The position numbers were made by a program, and so were the translations under genes. A stretch of DNA of 64,000 nt from Azorhizobium sp965227945 (lineage in GTDB: Bacteria; Pseudomonadota; Alphaproteobacteria; Rhizobiales; Xanthobacteraceae), in the NCBI GenBank assembly GCA_965227945.1, contig CBDDGQ010000006.1, forward strand, positions 3,162,001-3,226,000. The letters run 5' to 3'. Shown here piece after piece: positions 6,784-16,190 of this stretch (position 1 is its first letter; the number at the start of each line of letters is the position of its first letter). The notes beneath the pieces were generated by a model. It saw only the letters and a list, made by a program, of their open reading frames with translations, was not told the origin of the DNA and ran no database searches.

Positions 6784-8112
6784 CTACCGGGGTAGCGCCA
6801 GGGTCGCCCGCAAGCCGGGGTGGTCCGTGCGGTTCTCCAGCATCAGGCGACTGCCGGCGCGCGCGAGGGCGACGTCGGCGATGGCGAGGCCCAGGCCGGT
6901 GCCGGCCGCCCGGCTGCCCTGGCCGCGATAGAAGCGCTGGGTTACCAGCGGCAGTTCCTCCGGTGGGATGCCCGGTCCGTCATCCTCGATCACCAGGGTG
7001 CGCGGTGGTCCGTCGTCCAGCCGCAAGGTGACAGCCCCGCCGGGCGGGGTGTGCTGGAGGGCGTTCTCCAGCAGGTTGCGCAGCGCCAGGCCGAGGGCTT
7101 CGGCTTCCGCGGTCACCTCCACCCTGTGCAGGTGCGGATCGACGCTGATCCGGTGCGCGCCGGCATCGCTCTGGCCGGCGACGATTTCGTCCAGCAGGCG
7201 GCCGATGTTGACGCTCTGGCCCACGGCGCCGGTGGCGCCGGCATCGAGGCGGGCGAGGATGAGCAACTGGCGTACCAGCCGGGCGGTGCGGTCTACCGAG
7301 ACGATGATCTGCCGCAGGGCGCCGTCGCGCACGGGAGCGTCCGGGGTGGCCAGGGCGATCTGCGCCTGGGTCTTGAGGCCGGCCAGCGGCGTTCGCAGTT
7401 CGTGAGCGGCGAAGGCGGTCACGTCGCGCTCGTGACGGCGAGCGGCCTCCACCTTGGCCAGCAGGCCGTTGAGGGCTTCCGACAGCGGGCGCACTTCGGC
7501 GGGGGCGCGGGCGTCGTCGATGGTGCTCATGTCGTCCGGCCCGCGGGCCTTGATCTGCGCCGCCATGGCCATCAGCGGCCGCAGCCCCTGGCCGAGGCAC
7601 GCCCAGATCAGCAGGCCCAGCAGCGGCAGCACCAGCAGCAGCGGCGCCAGCAGGCCGGCGATGAGGTCGGTCACCAGCCGGTCCCGCAGGCCGAGACGGT
7701 CGCCCACCAGCACGCGCAGCCCCTTTTCCGGGTCATCGATGGCGAACACGCGCCAGAGCTCGCCGTCCACGAGCCGCTCGGAAAAGCCCGAGGCGCTGTC
7801 GCTCAGCTTCTGCCCCGGTGCGCCTGAGGAATGCGCCAGCAGGTCGCCGGACAGCGACCAGATCTGGCAGGAGAGCTGGCGGGCATAGCTCACCGGCTGC
7901 GCCGTCGGCGTGTCGAGGGTCGCAGCGGCTGTGGTGAGGTTCCCTTGCGCCACCAGCGAATGCACCATGGTGGCGGCTTCCTGCAGCCGGGTGTCGAGCA
8001 CGCTTTCCAGCTTGGCCTGGCTGCCCAGATAGATCCACCCCACCGCGCTCAGCCAGATGGCGCCGGTGGCGAGCACCAGGATGAGGAACAGGCGGGCGCG
8101 CAGGGACGTCAT
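6784..8112 (-). CDS. Sensor histidine kinase (QseC/TctE-like)
   Basis: A 442-residue membrane kinase paired with the response regulator just upstream. Two membrane segments (about 8-30 and 148-173) enclose a periplasmic sensor domain of some 115 residues. A linker follows, then the dimerisation helix with the phosphorylated His237 in FAAHELRTPLAG. The ATP domain has the N box (LLENALQHTPPGG), G1 (EDDGPGIPP) and G2 (GTGLGLAI). Its stop is the last of a two-gene operon; the regulator ends ten bases before this start. The dsbD operon is divergent, so the sensed signal may be envelope redox or cell-wall stress; this is inference from context. Confidence 0.93.
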   Translation of the reverse strand: MTSLRARLFLILVLATGAIWLSAVGWIYLGSQAKLESVLDTRLQEAATMVHSLVAQGNLTTAAATLDTPTAQPVSYARQLSCQIWSLSGDLLAHSSGAPGQKLSDSASGFSERLVDGELWRVFAIDDPEKGLRVLVGDRLGLRDRLVTDLIAGLLAPLLLVLPLLGLLIWACLGQGLRPLMAMAAQIKARGPDDMSTIDDARAPAEVRPLSEALNGLLAKVEAARRHERDVTAFAAHELRTPLAGLKTQAQIALATPDAPVRDGALRQIIVSVDRTARLVRQLLILARLDAGATGAVGQSVNIGRLLDEIVAGQSDAGAHRISVDPHLHRVEVTAEAEALGLALRNLLENALQHTPPGGAVTLRLDDGPPRTLVIEDDGPGIPPEELPLVTQRFYRGQGSRAAGTGLGLAIADVALARAGSRLMLENRTDHPGLRATLALPR

Positions 8113-8122
8113 GCGAGACTCC

Positions 8123-8785
8123 TCATGTGGGGCTCTTCATGCGATAGCCGACGCCGCGCACGGTCTCGATGGCCTCGCGGCCGATCTTGTGGCGCAGATT
8201 ATGGACATAGACCTCCACCGTGTTGCTCTCCACCTCCTCCTGCCAGCCATAGAGGCGTGCCTCCAGCTCGCCCTTGGAGAAGATGGTGCCGGGGCGCTCC
8301 ATGAGCGCGCCGAGCAGCGCGAACTCCCGCCGCGACAGCGGCACCGGGACCCCCTTCACCTCTGCCTGGAGGGTGGCAGGGTTGAGCACGATGCCGCCCA
8401 CCCGCAGCAGCGGCGCCGCGCGCCCCTCGCCGCGGCGGGCGGCGGCGCGTACGCGGGCGGCCAGTTCATCCAGGTCGAACGGCTTGCCCATGTAGTCGTC
8501 GGCGCCGGCATCGAGGCCAGCGATGCGGTCGGTCACCTCGTCGCGGGCGGTGAGCAGGATGGCGGGGGTACGCAGGCCGGCCCGGCGCATGGCGGCCAGA
8601 ACCTCCAGGCCTGAGCCGTCGGGCAGCATGAGATCCAGGACCACCGTATCGAACGAGGTGGTGTCGAGCGCGGCACGAGCATCGGCGCAAGTGCCGACCA
8701 CATCCACGGTGGCGCCATGCAGATGCAGGCCGACCTTTAGCCCGTCGGCGAGCACCGGGTCGTCTTCCAGCACCAGAATGCGCAT
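8123..8785 (-). CDS. OmpR-family response regulator
   Basis: A 220-residue regulator. The receiver domain shows the acidic pair EDD (7-9), the phosphorylated Asp51 in VVLDLMLPDGSG, and the Lys of YMGKPFD. The C-terminal winged helix includes SRREFALLGALMERPG and ends with VRGVGYRM, typical of OmpR/PhoB proteins of the QseB/PmrA branch. It is transcribed ahead of the sensor kinase. A CTTAAG direct repeat lies in the divergent promoter region and matches the type of box used by this branch, so it probably controls itself and dsbD. Confidence 0.94.
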   Translation of the reverse strand: MRILVLEDDPVLADGLKVGLHLHGATVDVVGTCADARAALDTTSFDTVVLDLMLPDGSGLEVLAAMRRAGLRTPAILLTARDEVTDRIAGLDAGADDYMGKPFDLDELAARVRAAARRGEGRAAPLLRVGGIVLNPATLQAEVKGVPVPLSRREFALLGALMERPGTIFSKGELEARLYGWQEEVESNTVEVYVHNLRHKIGREAIETVRGVGYRMKSPT

Positions 8786-8836
8786 GTTCGTCCTTTCCGC
8801 TCACCCCACGGGGATGTCATGTCCTGCGGGTGCTGG

Positions 8837-8853
8837 CTTAAGCCTGCCTTAAG
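8837..8853. promoter_or_regulatory. Tandem CTTAAG box, likely response-regulator site
   Basis: CTTAAG at 8837-8842 and again at 8848-8853, with five bases between (11-base period, one helical turn). The PmrA/QseB branch of OmpR regulators binds direct CTTAA-type repeats with this spacing. The site lies in the 119-base divergent region between the response regulator and dsbD, so it can control either or both. Confidence 0.6.
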
Positions 8854-8904
8854 CTGCGTTTCCGACCTCCTGGCCCCTGTCTCCGCGCCGGGAAGGAAAC
8901 CCTC

Positions 8905-10776
8905 TTGCAAGCCACCCGCTTGAACGCCCTGGGCGTCGTCCTGGTCCTGATGCTGGCCGCCGCTCCCGTGGCTATGGCCGCGCAGCCGCTGTTCTCCGGT
9001 GTGCTGGCCGGCAAGGCGCCGGTGGCGCAGGATCCATTCGACGTGGCTGCCGCCCGCACCGCGGCCGGCGCCCTGCGCCTCACCTGGTCCATGGCGCCCG
9101 GCACCTATCTGTACCGCGACAAGATCGCCCTGCGCACCCCCGAAGGGGCCGACCTGCCGATCCAGACCCCGCCCGGCCAGCCCAAGGAGGACCCCACCTT
9201 CGGCGCCACCGAGATCTATCGCGGCAGCGCGGACGTGACGCTGAGCCGAGCCGATGTGCCGGCGGCGGGGACGCTGGCGCTGTTGTCCCAGGGCTGCTCA
9301 GACCAGGGCATCTGCTTTCCCCCGGAAGTCCGGGTCCTGGATCTCACCACCCTCTCGATCCGCCGCGACGACGGCGCGCGTCCGCTGGCGGCCCCGACGA
9401 CGGCGGCAGACTGGGGCGCGCCGACGCCCGCCGCTGCTGCCCCCGCCGCCGATGGACCGGACGCCAGCGCCCTGGCGGGCCTGTTGTCCGGCAGTCTGTT
9501 GCCGCTGCTGGCCGCCTTCTTCGGGTTCGGGCTTCTGCTGGCGTTCACCCCCTGCGCGTTCCCCATGATTCCGATCCTGTCCGGCATGCTGATGGGGACG
9601 GGAGAGAGGCTGTCGCTGAGGCGCGGGCTGGCGGTGTCCGGCAGCTTCGCTGGCGCGATGGCGGCCGCCTATGGGGTACTGGGGCTCGTGGCGGCAGCTT
9701 CCGGCGCCAACCTCCAGGTGGCGCTCCAGACACCAATGGCGCTGGGTGCCATGAGCGCGGTGTTCGTGGTCCTCGCCCTGTCCATGTTCGGCCTGTTCAC
9801 ACTTCAGGTGCCGACAGGCGTCGCGGCCCGCCTCTCCGGCTGGACTGGCCGCGGCGGCGGCACCCTGGCAGGGGCCGCGGGGTTGGGCTTCACTTCCGCC
9901 CTGGTGGTGGGGCCGTGCGTGACCCCACCCTTGGCGGCCGCGCTGCTGTATGTGGCCCAGAGCGGCGATGCCGCCCGTGGCGCCGGGGCGCTGTTCGCCC
10001 TCGGGCTGGGCATGGGCCTGCCGCTGGTGGCAGTCACGGTGCTCGGCTCCCGGCTGCTGCCGAAGGCCGGGCGCTGGCTGGCGGTGGTGAAGCCGGTGTT
10101 CGGTTTCGTGTTCCTGGGCGTAGCGATCTCGCTGTTGTCCCGAGTCGTTACTCCGCCAGTGGCGATGGCGCTGTGGGGGGGGTTGGTGGTGGTGGCCGGC
10201 CTCGGGATCGCCGCCTTCGATCCCGCCCACGCCCGCGTGCGGCTGTCGCGGCGGGCGCTGGCCGGAGTGATAGGCGGGTGCGCGGTTCTCGTCGGCGGCG
10301 GGTTGATCGCTTTGGCGGTGGCCGAGCGGCCCACCCGCGCGTTCGCCTCCGGCCTGCTGCCGTCGGGCCTGTCGTCGGACCTGTCTGCCTCCGACGGCAC
10401 GTCAGGCGACCCGTTGGGCCGGCGTGTCGCCACGGTTGCCGAACTGGAGGGGGCGCTGGTCACGGCCCGCGCGCATGGACGCCCCATCCTCTTGGACTTT
10501 ACCGCTTCGTGGTGCGTCATTTGCGCCGACATGGAGCGCACCGTACTGCGGGAGCCGCAGGTGGTGGCGGGGCTCGCGGTCGTCACACTGGTGCGGGTGG
10601 ATGTCACCACCCCCGGCCCGGACAGCCGGGCGCTGATGCAGCGGTACACCGTCTCCGGCCCGCCGACCCTGATCTTCCTTGATCCGGCCACCGGGCGGGA
10701 GGTGCCCGGCCTACGTACCGTGGGCAGTTTCACCGCGTCGGACTTCACCCAGCGCCTGGCACAGGTCGGCGGCTGA
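8905..10776 (+). CDS. dsbD: Thiol:disulfide interchange protein DsbD
   Basis: A 623-residue protein that moves electrons from cytoplasmic thioredoxin across the inner membrane to periplasmic partners. In order: a signal peptide ending near AMAA; the periplasmic alpha domain with the pair C..SDQGIC (LSQGCSDQGICFPP); an eight-helix membrane domain with its redox cysteines in TPCAFPMI (about 215) and VGPCVTPP (about 337); and a C-terminal thioredoxin domain with the CVIC active site near 537 in TASWCVICADME. The TTG start is chosen because it follows GGAAGG and begins the signal peptide. It is followed by a DsbA-like gene. Confidence 0.95.
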   Translation: MQATRLNALGVVLVLMLAAAPVAMAAQPLFSGVLAGKAPVAQDPFDVAAARTAAGALRLTWSMAPGTYLYRDKIALRTPEGADLPIQTPPGQPKEDPTFGATEIYRGSADVTLSRADVPAAGTLALLSQGCSDQGICFPPEVRVLDLTTLSIRRDDGARPLAAPTTAADWGAPTPAAAAPAADGPDASALAGLLSGSLLPLLAAFFGFGLLLAFTPCAFPMIPILSGMLMGTGERLSLRRGLAVSGSFAGAMAAAYGVLGLVAAASGANLQVALQTPMALGAMSAVFVVLALSMFGLFTLQVPTGVAARLSGWTGRGGGTLAGAAGLGFTSALVVGPCVTPPLAAALLYVAQSGDAARGAGALFALGLGMGLPLVAVTVLGSRLLPKAGRWLAVVKPVFGFVFLGVAISLLSRVVTPPVAMALWGGLVVVAGLGIAAFDPAHARVRLSRRALAGVIGGCAVLVGGGLIALAVAERPTRAFASGLLPSGLSSDLSASDGTSGDPLGRRVATVAELEGALVTARAHGRPILLDFTASWCVICADMERTVLREPQVVAGLAVVTLVRVDVTTPGPDSRALMQRYTVSGPPTLIFLDPATGREVPGLRTVGSFTASDFTQRLAQVGG

Positions 10777-10806
10777 CACCCCATGTCTATACGTCAGGAG
10801 CGTTCC

Positions 10807-11424
10807 ATGAACCGTCGCCGCATGCTGAGCCTCGCCTTCGGGGGCGCCGGCACCTTGTTGATGATGCCCGCATCGTGGGCGCAGGCGGTCAATCCGGCCG
10901 AGATCCTGCACGATCCCGACACGCCCGGCGGCGGCAACCCCAAGGGGGACGTCACCATCGTCGCCTTCCTCGACTACAATTGCCCCTATTGCAAAAAGTC
11001 GGAGCCGGCCCTGGAGGAAGTGGTGCGCGCCGATGGCAAGGTACGCCTTGTGTATAAGGATCTGCCGATCTTGACGCCGGCCTCTGTCTACGGCGCCCGG
11101 CTGGCGCTGGCGGCCAAATATCAGGGCCGCTATCGAGCGGCCCATGGCGCGCTCATGTCGCTGCCCGGCGCTGGCGTCACCGAGGAGGCCATGTTGGCGG
11201 CGGTGAGTGGCTCCGGCGTGGATATGGCGCGGCTGCAGCAGGATCTCGCCGCTCATGAGGGGGACATCACCGCTCAATTGAAACGCAATGTGGGGCAGGC
11301 AAAATCCCTGGGCCTCCAGGGCACGCCGGTTTATCTGGTGGGACCGTATCTGGTGGCGGCGGCGTTGGATGCGGACGGGTTCCGCGAGGTGGTGGCGGAT
11401 GCCCGCGCCCGCAAAGGCCAATAG
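10807..11424 (+). CDS. DsbA-family periplasmic thiol oxidoreductase
   Basis: A 205-residue secreted protein with a thioredoxin fold and helical insert. The active site is NCPYCKK (Cys59-x-x-Cys62) and the cis-proline loop is GTPVYLVG near 174. The N-terminus (RRRMLSLAFGG) is a signal peptide that may use the Tat or Sec route. ATG 10807 follows CAGGAG by six bases and is preferred to the ATG at 10783. It sits 30 bases after dsbD, so DsbD probably keeps it reduced, in which case it would act as a reductase or isomerase rather than an oxidase. Confidence 0.9.
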   Translation: MNRRRMLSLAFGGAGTLLMMPASWAQAVNPAEILHDPDTPGGGNPKGDVTIVAFLDYNCPYCKKSEPALEEVVRADGKVRLVYKDLPILTPASVYGARLALAAKYQGRYRAAHGALMSLPGAGVTEEAMLAAVSGSGVDMARLQQDLAAHEGDITAQLKRNVGQAKSLGLQGTPVYLVGPYLVAAALDADGFREVVADARARKGQ

Positions 11425-11481
11425 CCGATCCTTTTCTCGCGTCCCCTTCCATCCCCCTTTCTGTCTCAGCCAGACCGGTCC

Positions 11482-12147
11482 ATGCCCGCACCTCTGTTTT
11501 CGCCGCTTCGTGCGGCCGCGATGACCCTCGCCGTCTCCCTGCTTCTCGCCGCCTGCAAGACCACGGGCGCCCCGCCGGTAACCGCGGGCCCGCCGCCGCT
11601 GGACCCGGCCGTTGCGCAACGTTACGTCGCCCGTTCCGAGGCAAAGGGGCATATCGCGGAGGTCGACCTCTCGGAGGTCGATCCGCAATATCTGCGGCAG
11701 GTGGTGCCCTATCGCACCACGCAGCAGCCGGGCACGGTGGTGGTAGACCCCCACAACCGCTTTCTTTATCTGGTGCTGGAGCATGGCGAGGCGCTGCGCT
11801 ACGGCGTCGGTGTGGGCAAGGCGGGGCTGGAGTTCACCGGCACCGCTACGGTGGGCGCGAAGAAGGAATGGCCGCGCTGGACCCCCACTCCAGATATGAT
11901 TCGCCGCGAGCCGGACCGCTATGCCAAATGGGCCGGAGGCATGGCCGGAGGGGAGGGCAACCCGCTCGGCCCACGCGCGCTGTATCTGTTCGAGAATGGT
12001 GAGGACACGCTGTATCGCATCCATGGCACCACGGAGCCGTGGACCATCGGTCAGGCGGTGTCGTCCGGCTGCATCCGCATGCTGAACCAGGATGTGCTGG
12101 ACCTCTACCAGCGGGTGCCCGCCGGTTCCAAGGTGGTGGTGCTGTGA
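11482..12147 (+). CDS. L,D-transpeptidase (YkuD domain) lipoprotein
   Basis: A 221-residue peptidoglycan enzyme. The lipobox LLAAC gives a lipid-anchored N-terminus after a short signal peptide. The YkuD domain carries the catalytic signature IHGTTEPWTIGQAVSSGCIR, with the histidine near 181 and the nucleophile Cys near 197. The family forms 3-3 crosslinks or attaches lipoproteins to peptidoglycan. Its catalytic cysteine needs to be reduced, and this fits its position right after dsbD and the DsbA-like gene. A 57-base gap separates it from the latter. Confidence 0.92.
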   Translation: MPAPLFSPLRAAAMTLAVSLLLAACKTTGAPPVTAGPPPLDPAVAQRYVARSEAKGHIAEVDLSEVDPQYLRQVVPYRTTQQPGTVVVDPHNRFLYLVLEHGEALRYGVGVGKAGLEFTGTATVGAKKEWPRWTPTPDMIRREPDRYAKWAGGMAGGEGNPLGPRALYLFENGEDTLYRIHGTTEPWTIGQAVSSGCIRMLNQDVLDLYQRVPAGSKVVVL

Positions 12148-12681
12148 CCACGAATTGCGTGGAGGGCCGGCTTTCGCCGCTGGCTCTCCGTTTTCACTCT
12201 TGGCCTCGCACGTTATCCCCGTGATCCCCGGTGTTCACCGGCCTGACGGCGGGGATGACGGAGAAAGCTCACGACGCCGGAAGACGTGGGGGAAGCTCTG
12301 AGAACAGACCTGGAACGAAGCGAGAACATAAAAGGCACGTTTCGTCCCAACTTCCGTCCAACCGTTTGAGATATATGAGGAAGTGCGGCCCGCCCCTGGG
12401 CACCATTTCATTCCTAAGCGCTGGCTATAGCGGCGAAATCCCCTGTCCCCCCGACCGATGGGGAGGGCCGGTATTAGGAACTCCTTTCGTCACCCAAAGC
12501 GTCGCAGAGGCGGATCGCGCCCGCGTACAGTGGTGGCTTTGCGCCTGTCGTCGGCAGCCATCGTCGTCCTTGCGGGCGGGGACGGACCCAACCCGCGCAG
12601 GCTGCGCGGCCCACGTCACCCGACCTCGCTGGGGCGCGCGCGCGGCCTTTCGTCTTCGTCCGCCCGTTGCCATCGCCGGCC
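12148..12681. other. 534-base intergenic region with a REP-like palindrome
   Basis: This gap lies between the convergent transpeptidase and P450 genes. Frames across it are arginine-rich and switch without ribosome sites, so I see no gene. The one clear structure is the palindromic element described separately. The remainder shows nothing I can name. Confidence 0.6.
12224..12256. repeat. REP-like nested palindrome
   Basis: An outer arm ATCCCCG (12224-12230) pairs with CGGGGAT (12250-12256). It encloses a tight inner stem CCGGTG / CACCGG on a two-base loop that shares the outer arm's last bases. The GATCCCCGG...CGGGGATGAC layout resembles the short palindromic repeats scattered between genes in many alphaproteobacteria. 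A copy count in the genome would settle it. Confidence 0.45.
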
Positions 12682-15600
12682 TCAGCTTGAAGCCCAGACA
12701 TCCTGGAGATAGCGGCCGCCGGTCTCCAGTTCCGCCAGCCCGGCGGGTCCGAGGATATCGGCAAAGGCGGCGCGCACGTCAGGCGCCATGGTGCGGGCAT
12801 TGCCGCAGATCATGATCGATGCCCCCTGCGCCACCTGGTTCGCCACGTCGGCGGCCTGGGCGCGCAGCAGGTCCTGGACATAGGTCTTGGGAGTGCCTGC
12901 GCGGCGCGAAAAGGCGACGGCCAGCAGATCAAGGGTCCCTTCGTCCCGATAGCTCTCCAGCTCCTCGCGGTAGAGATAATCGCTCTCATCCCGGCAGCCG
13001 AAGAAGAGCAGAATCGGACCGACGGCGAGCCCCTGGGCCCGCTGGGCGTGGCGTTCCTGGATGAAGCCGCGCAATGGCGCAAGCCCGGTGCCGGGACCCA
13101 CCAGAATGAGCGGCACGGCGGGATCGGCGGGGAGGTGGAAGGTGCTGCCCGTGTCCTTCACCCGCACGCGCAGGGGCGTGCCCTCGGCGCAGCCGGCGAC
13201 ATAGGTGCTGCACAGGCCGTCATGGACCGCCCCGTCCGCGCACGCGAAGCGGTGGACGCCGACGGTGAGGGTGCAAGTCTCTGGCGACAGCAAGGGCGAA
13301 GACGAAATGGAATAATAGCGCGGCTTCAGGGGGGATCGGAGGCTCAGCAGGGTCGCAAGGTCCAGGCGGACGGATGGCACCTGAGCAAGCAGGTCGGCCA
13401 TGCGGTGATTGCCTGCGGCCACTGCCACCGGGAAGTCCGCCAGCCACTGGGTGATGCGCGCCTGGTCCGGCGGGCATTGGGCTGCGCTGGCCCACGCCCG
13501 CAGTTCGCGCCGGCTGACGGGGCCGGCGAGGTCCACATGCTCCGCCAGCAGTTCGCCCACGCTGATCGGCACGCCGAACGGCAGACCGGCCTCAGTGGCC
13601 GCCTCGGGATGCACGGCGGAGAGCAGAACCATGGTCTCCAGGGCCAGGCCGCAGCGGGCAGCAGCGGCTGCCACCAGGGCCGGCGGATTGCAGGGAAAGA
13701 CCGCCAGATGATCGCCGGCGGCATAGGACGTGCTTGCGGGCAGGGGGATTTCGATGTGACGCGTGGAGCCGCGCGCGTCTGGCCCCTGGAGTTCGCGGTT
13801 GGCCTGTACTCGGCTCAGGACGGCGCCTTGGTCGAGCTGGGTGCCGCCGCGCGGCGTCGCGCCGACGGCGGCACCGGCAAAATTCACCACCTCTACCTTC
13901 ACCGCAGGTGCCTCGGGCATCGCGGAAGCCGCTGCCGGGGTCCCTGCGCCGAAGGCGGCGTCGATGGCGCGCCACAAGGCATCCGTCCAGTTGTCCACCG
14001 CCGTCTCGAAATCCGCATCCGCATCCGCGGCCCCTGGCTCCAGCAGGGCCGTCGCGCCCAGCGCGGCGAGACCCGCCGCCACCCCGCGCGGGAATTTCTG
14101 GAAGGTCTGGCGCCATTGCGTGTTGCCGCAGCCCAGCACGGCGTATTGCAGGCCGGCGGCAGCGGCCGGCGGCGCCGTCTCCAGCCATTTGGCGAAGCGC
14201 GCCGCATTGTCCGGCGGCATGCCATTGTAGGTCGAGGTGACGATGACAACGGGCCCCTCAGTGAGCCAGGGCTGGTCCACCTGCTCGTCCAGCTCGGCCA
14301 CGCTGGCGGCAAAGCCGCGCTGGTTGGCCTGCTGCGCGAGGGCCAGGGCAATGTCGCGGCAGCCGCCCATGTTGGAGCCGTAGAGCAAAGCCATGCGTCG
14401 CCCGCCCGCCTGGGCTTCGCCGACCACCGTTTGTGGCTTCGGCGCCGTCGCGTGGACCGGGAACCGCCCCTTCACTTCGGGCCGTCGCTCCAGGAGCATG
14501 TCCAAGTGGTCGGGCTTGACGGTGAGCGCCTGTTTGTGGCGCAGCACATAGTGCGGATCGCGGGGCCGGGCGATGAAGCGCTGCAGGAAGCGCGCCAACA
14601 CCATCTTGGCTTCAAGCAAGGCAAACTGGAAGCCGATGCAGGACCGCATGCCCATGCCGAAGGGGTGGTAGGCATCGGGATGGTGATGCTGCTCCGCCTC
14701 CGGCAGGAAGCGGTCGGGGCGGAAGACATGGCTGTCCTCGCCCCAGAAGCGCGGATTGACCTGCATCGCCGCCAGCGAGACGAAGATGCGCTCGCCCGCC
14801 TTGATGTCGTACCGGCCATTGCCCACGGTGGTATCACGGGTGACAAAGCGCGGGAACATGGGCACCGGCGGGCAGAGGCGCAGCGCCTCCTTGAGCACCC
14901 GCTGGGTAAAATCGAGCCGACCGCAATCCTCGTAAGTCGGCACATACGAGAAGTCGCGGCCCAGCACCTGATCCACCTCGGCGAGGAGCTGTTCCAGGAC
15001 GCTCGGATTTTTCCACAGATGGTAGAACGTATAGGCCAGGAGCCCGCTGGTGGTCTCGTGCCCGGCCACCAGCAGGACAATGAGCTGCCCCCGGATATTG
15101 TCGTCCGGCAGCTTGAGGCCCGTGACGCGGTCCGGCGTCGTGAGCATGATCTGAAGCAGATCGGTCGGCACGGCGCCACCGCTCGCCATGGCGGCGCGGC
15201 GCTCGCGGATGATCTCGTTCACCTCGTCCAGCATGATCTTGTCGGCCGCCGCGCGCTGGCGGCGGACCTCGTGATAGAAGATCTCCGGGAGGACGCGCTT
15301 GGGCTCCTGCATCGCGTCGGCCAGGACCACATTCATGGCTTCCACGAAGGCCGGGACATGGGGCGAGTCGATGGCCCCGTAGCGCCGGTTGAAAGCGGCA
15401 TAGGAGATGGCTTCGAAGGTCATCCGGGTCATCAGTTCGGTGGCGAGGAAGCTTTCGCCCGGCGCCAGCCGGTCAAGATGGTTGAGCAGATCGTCCACCA
15501 CCTCGACCATGCGGCCATAGTAATTCTTCAGCGCCGAGGCGCCGAACGCCGGAGCGAGGATCCGGTGGGCCTGGTGCCACAGGGGATCGTTGTCGCTGGC

Positions 15601-16131
15601 GGTGAACAGGGCGCTGCCCACGCTCTTTTCGGCGAGATTTCCGAGGCCGCCACGGCCTTCCACCTGCTTGGCGAAGATCTCCGGCGCGGCGCACATCTCC
15701 GAGACGATGTCGGCATCCGAGGAGAAATAGGCCCGACCGCCGGGGGCCTGAAAGGCAAAGAATTCGCCGTGCTTGGCGTGGAGGTCGCTGAAGGCGCCGA
15801 TCAGGCCTTCCGCATGGCGCAGCTCGGGAAGATTGCCCACAATCGGGTAGGGTCTGGGGCCGGGCACGGCGCGATGTGCCGTAGGGGGCGCATTGGCGTC
15901 GATCACCAACCGCAGCCGTGTGCCATCCGGGACGCTGTCGTCCAGGGCCACCGACATGCCCTCCAGCGTCTCCATATGGAATGCCGTGCCGACGGGAAGG
16001 CCCGCAGCGGTGCGCACGGCGTCCAGCACCGCCTCGCGGCCGGCGCCCGGAAACCAGCCCGCCCGTGCGGTGCCGGCGGCGAGCGCCAGTTCCACGGTCT
16101 TCAGGGCAGGGGTGGCGGGACGTGTGGACAT
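12682..16131 (-). CDS. CYP102-type self-sufficient P450 / reductase fusion
   Basis: A 1149-residue fusion of a P450 and its diflavin reductase; the family hydroxylates fatty acids near the chain end using NADPH. The P450 part starts near residue 89 (VPGPRPYPIVGNLPEL), has the I-helix AGHETTSG and the haem loop FGMGMRSCIG with Cys498. The FMN domain opens with LLYGSNMGG, the FAD domain shows RYYSISSSP, and the NADPH part GTGLAPLRGF. The haem cysteine is about 98 residues later than Cys400 of P450 BM3 because of an added N-terminal domain of about 80 residues. ATG 16131 has AGGAGG four bases upstream. It is last in an operon with a glycosyltransferase and an exporter. Confidence 0.95.
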   Translation of the reverse strand: MSTRPATPALKTVELALAAGTARAGWFPGAGREAVLDAVRTAAGLPVGTAFHMETLEGMSVALDDSVPDGTRLRLVIDANAPPTAHRAVPGPRPYPIVGNLPELRHAEGLIGAFSDLHAKHGEFFAFQAPGGRAYFSSDADIVSEMCAAPEIFAKQVEGRGGLGNLAEKSVGSALFTASDNDPLWHQAHRILAPAFGASALKNYYGRMVEVVDDLLNHLDRLAPGESFLATELMTRMTFEAISYAAFNRRYGAIDSPHVPAFVEAMNVVLADAMQEPKRVLPEIFYHEVRRQRAAADKIMLDEVNEIIRERRAAMASGGAVPTDLLQIMLTTPDRVTGLKLPDDNIRGQLIVLLVAGHETTSGLLAYTFYHLWKNPSVLEQLLAEVDQVLGRDFSYVPTYEDCGRLDFTQRVLKEALRLCPPVPMFPRFVTRDTTVGNGRYDIKAGERIFVSLAAMQVNPRFWGEDSHVFRPDRFLPEAEQHHHPDAYHPFGMGMRSCIGFQFALLEAKMVLARFLQRFIARPRDPHYVLRHKQALTVKPDHLDMLLERRPEVKGRFPVHATAPKPQTVVGEAQAGGRRMALLYGSNMGGCRDIALALAQQANQRGFAASVAELDEQVDQPWLTEGPVVIVTSTYNGMPPDNAARFAKWLETAPPAAAAGLQYAVLGCGNTQWRQTFQKFPRGVAAGLAALGATALLEPGAADADADFETAVDNWTDALWRAIDAAFGAGTPAAASAMPEAPAVKVEVVNFAGAAVGATPRGGTQLDQGAVLSRVQANRELQGPDARGSTRHIEIPLPASTSYAAGDHLAVFPCNPPALVAAAAARCGLALETMVLLSAVHPEAATEAGLPFGVPISVGELLAEHVDLAGPVSRRELRAWASAAQCPPDQARITQWLADFPVAVAAGNHRMADLLAQVPSVRLDLATLLSLRSPLKPRYYSISSSPLLSPETCTLTVGVHRFACADGAVHDGLCSTYVAGCAEGTPLRVRVKDTGSTFHLPADPAVPLILVGPGTGLAPLRGFIQERHAQRAQGLAVGPILLFFGCRDESDYLYREELESYRDEGTLDLLAVAFSRRAGTPKTYVQDLLRAQAADVANQVAQGASIMICGNARTMAPDVRAAFADILGPAGLAELETGGRYLQDVWASS

Positions 16132-16190
16132 GGTGCCTCCTGGCGGTCGGCGGGGGTCATTGGGGCAGTGGAGAAACGGATGGCATCGGC

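Noticed and set aside
12231..12815. Plus-strand frame in the gap before the P450 gene
   Set aside because: It overlaps the end of the P450 gene, crosses the REP-like palindrome and has random-looking Arg/Pro/Ala content.
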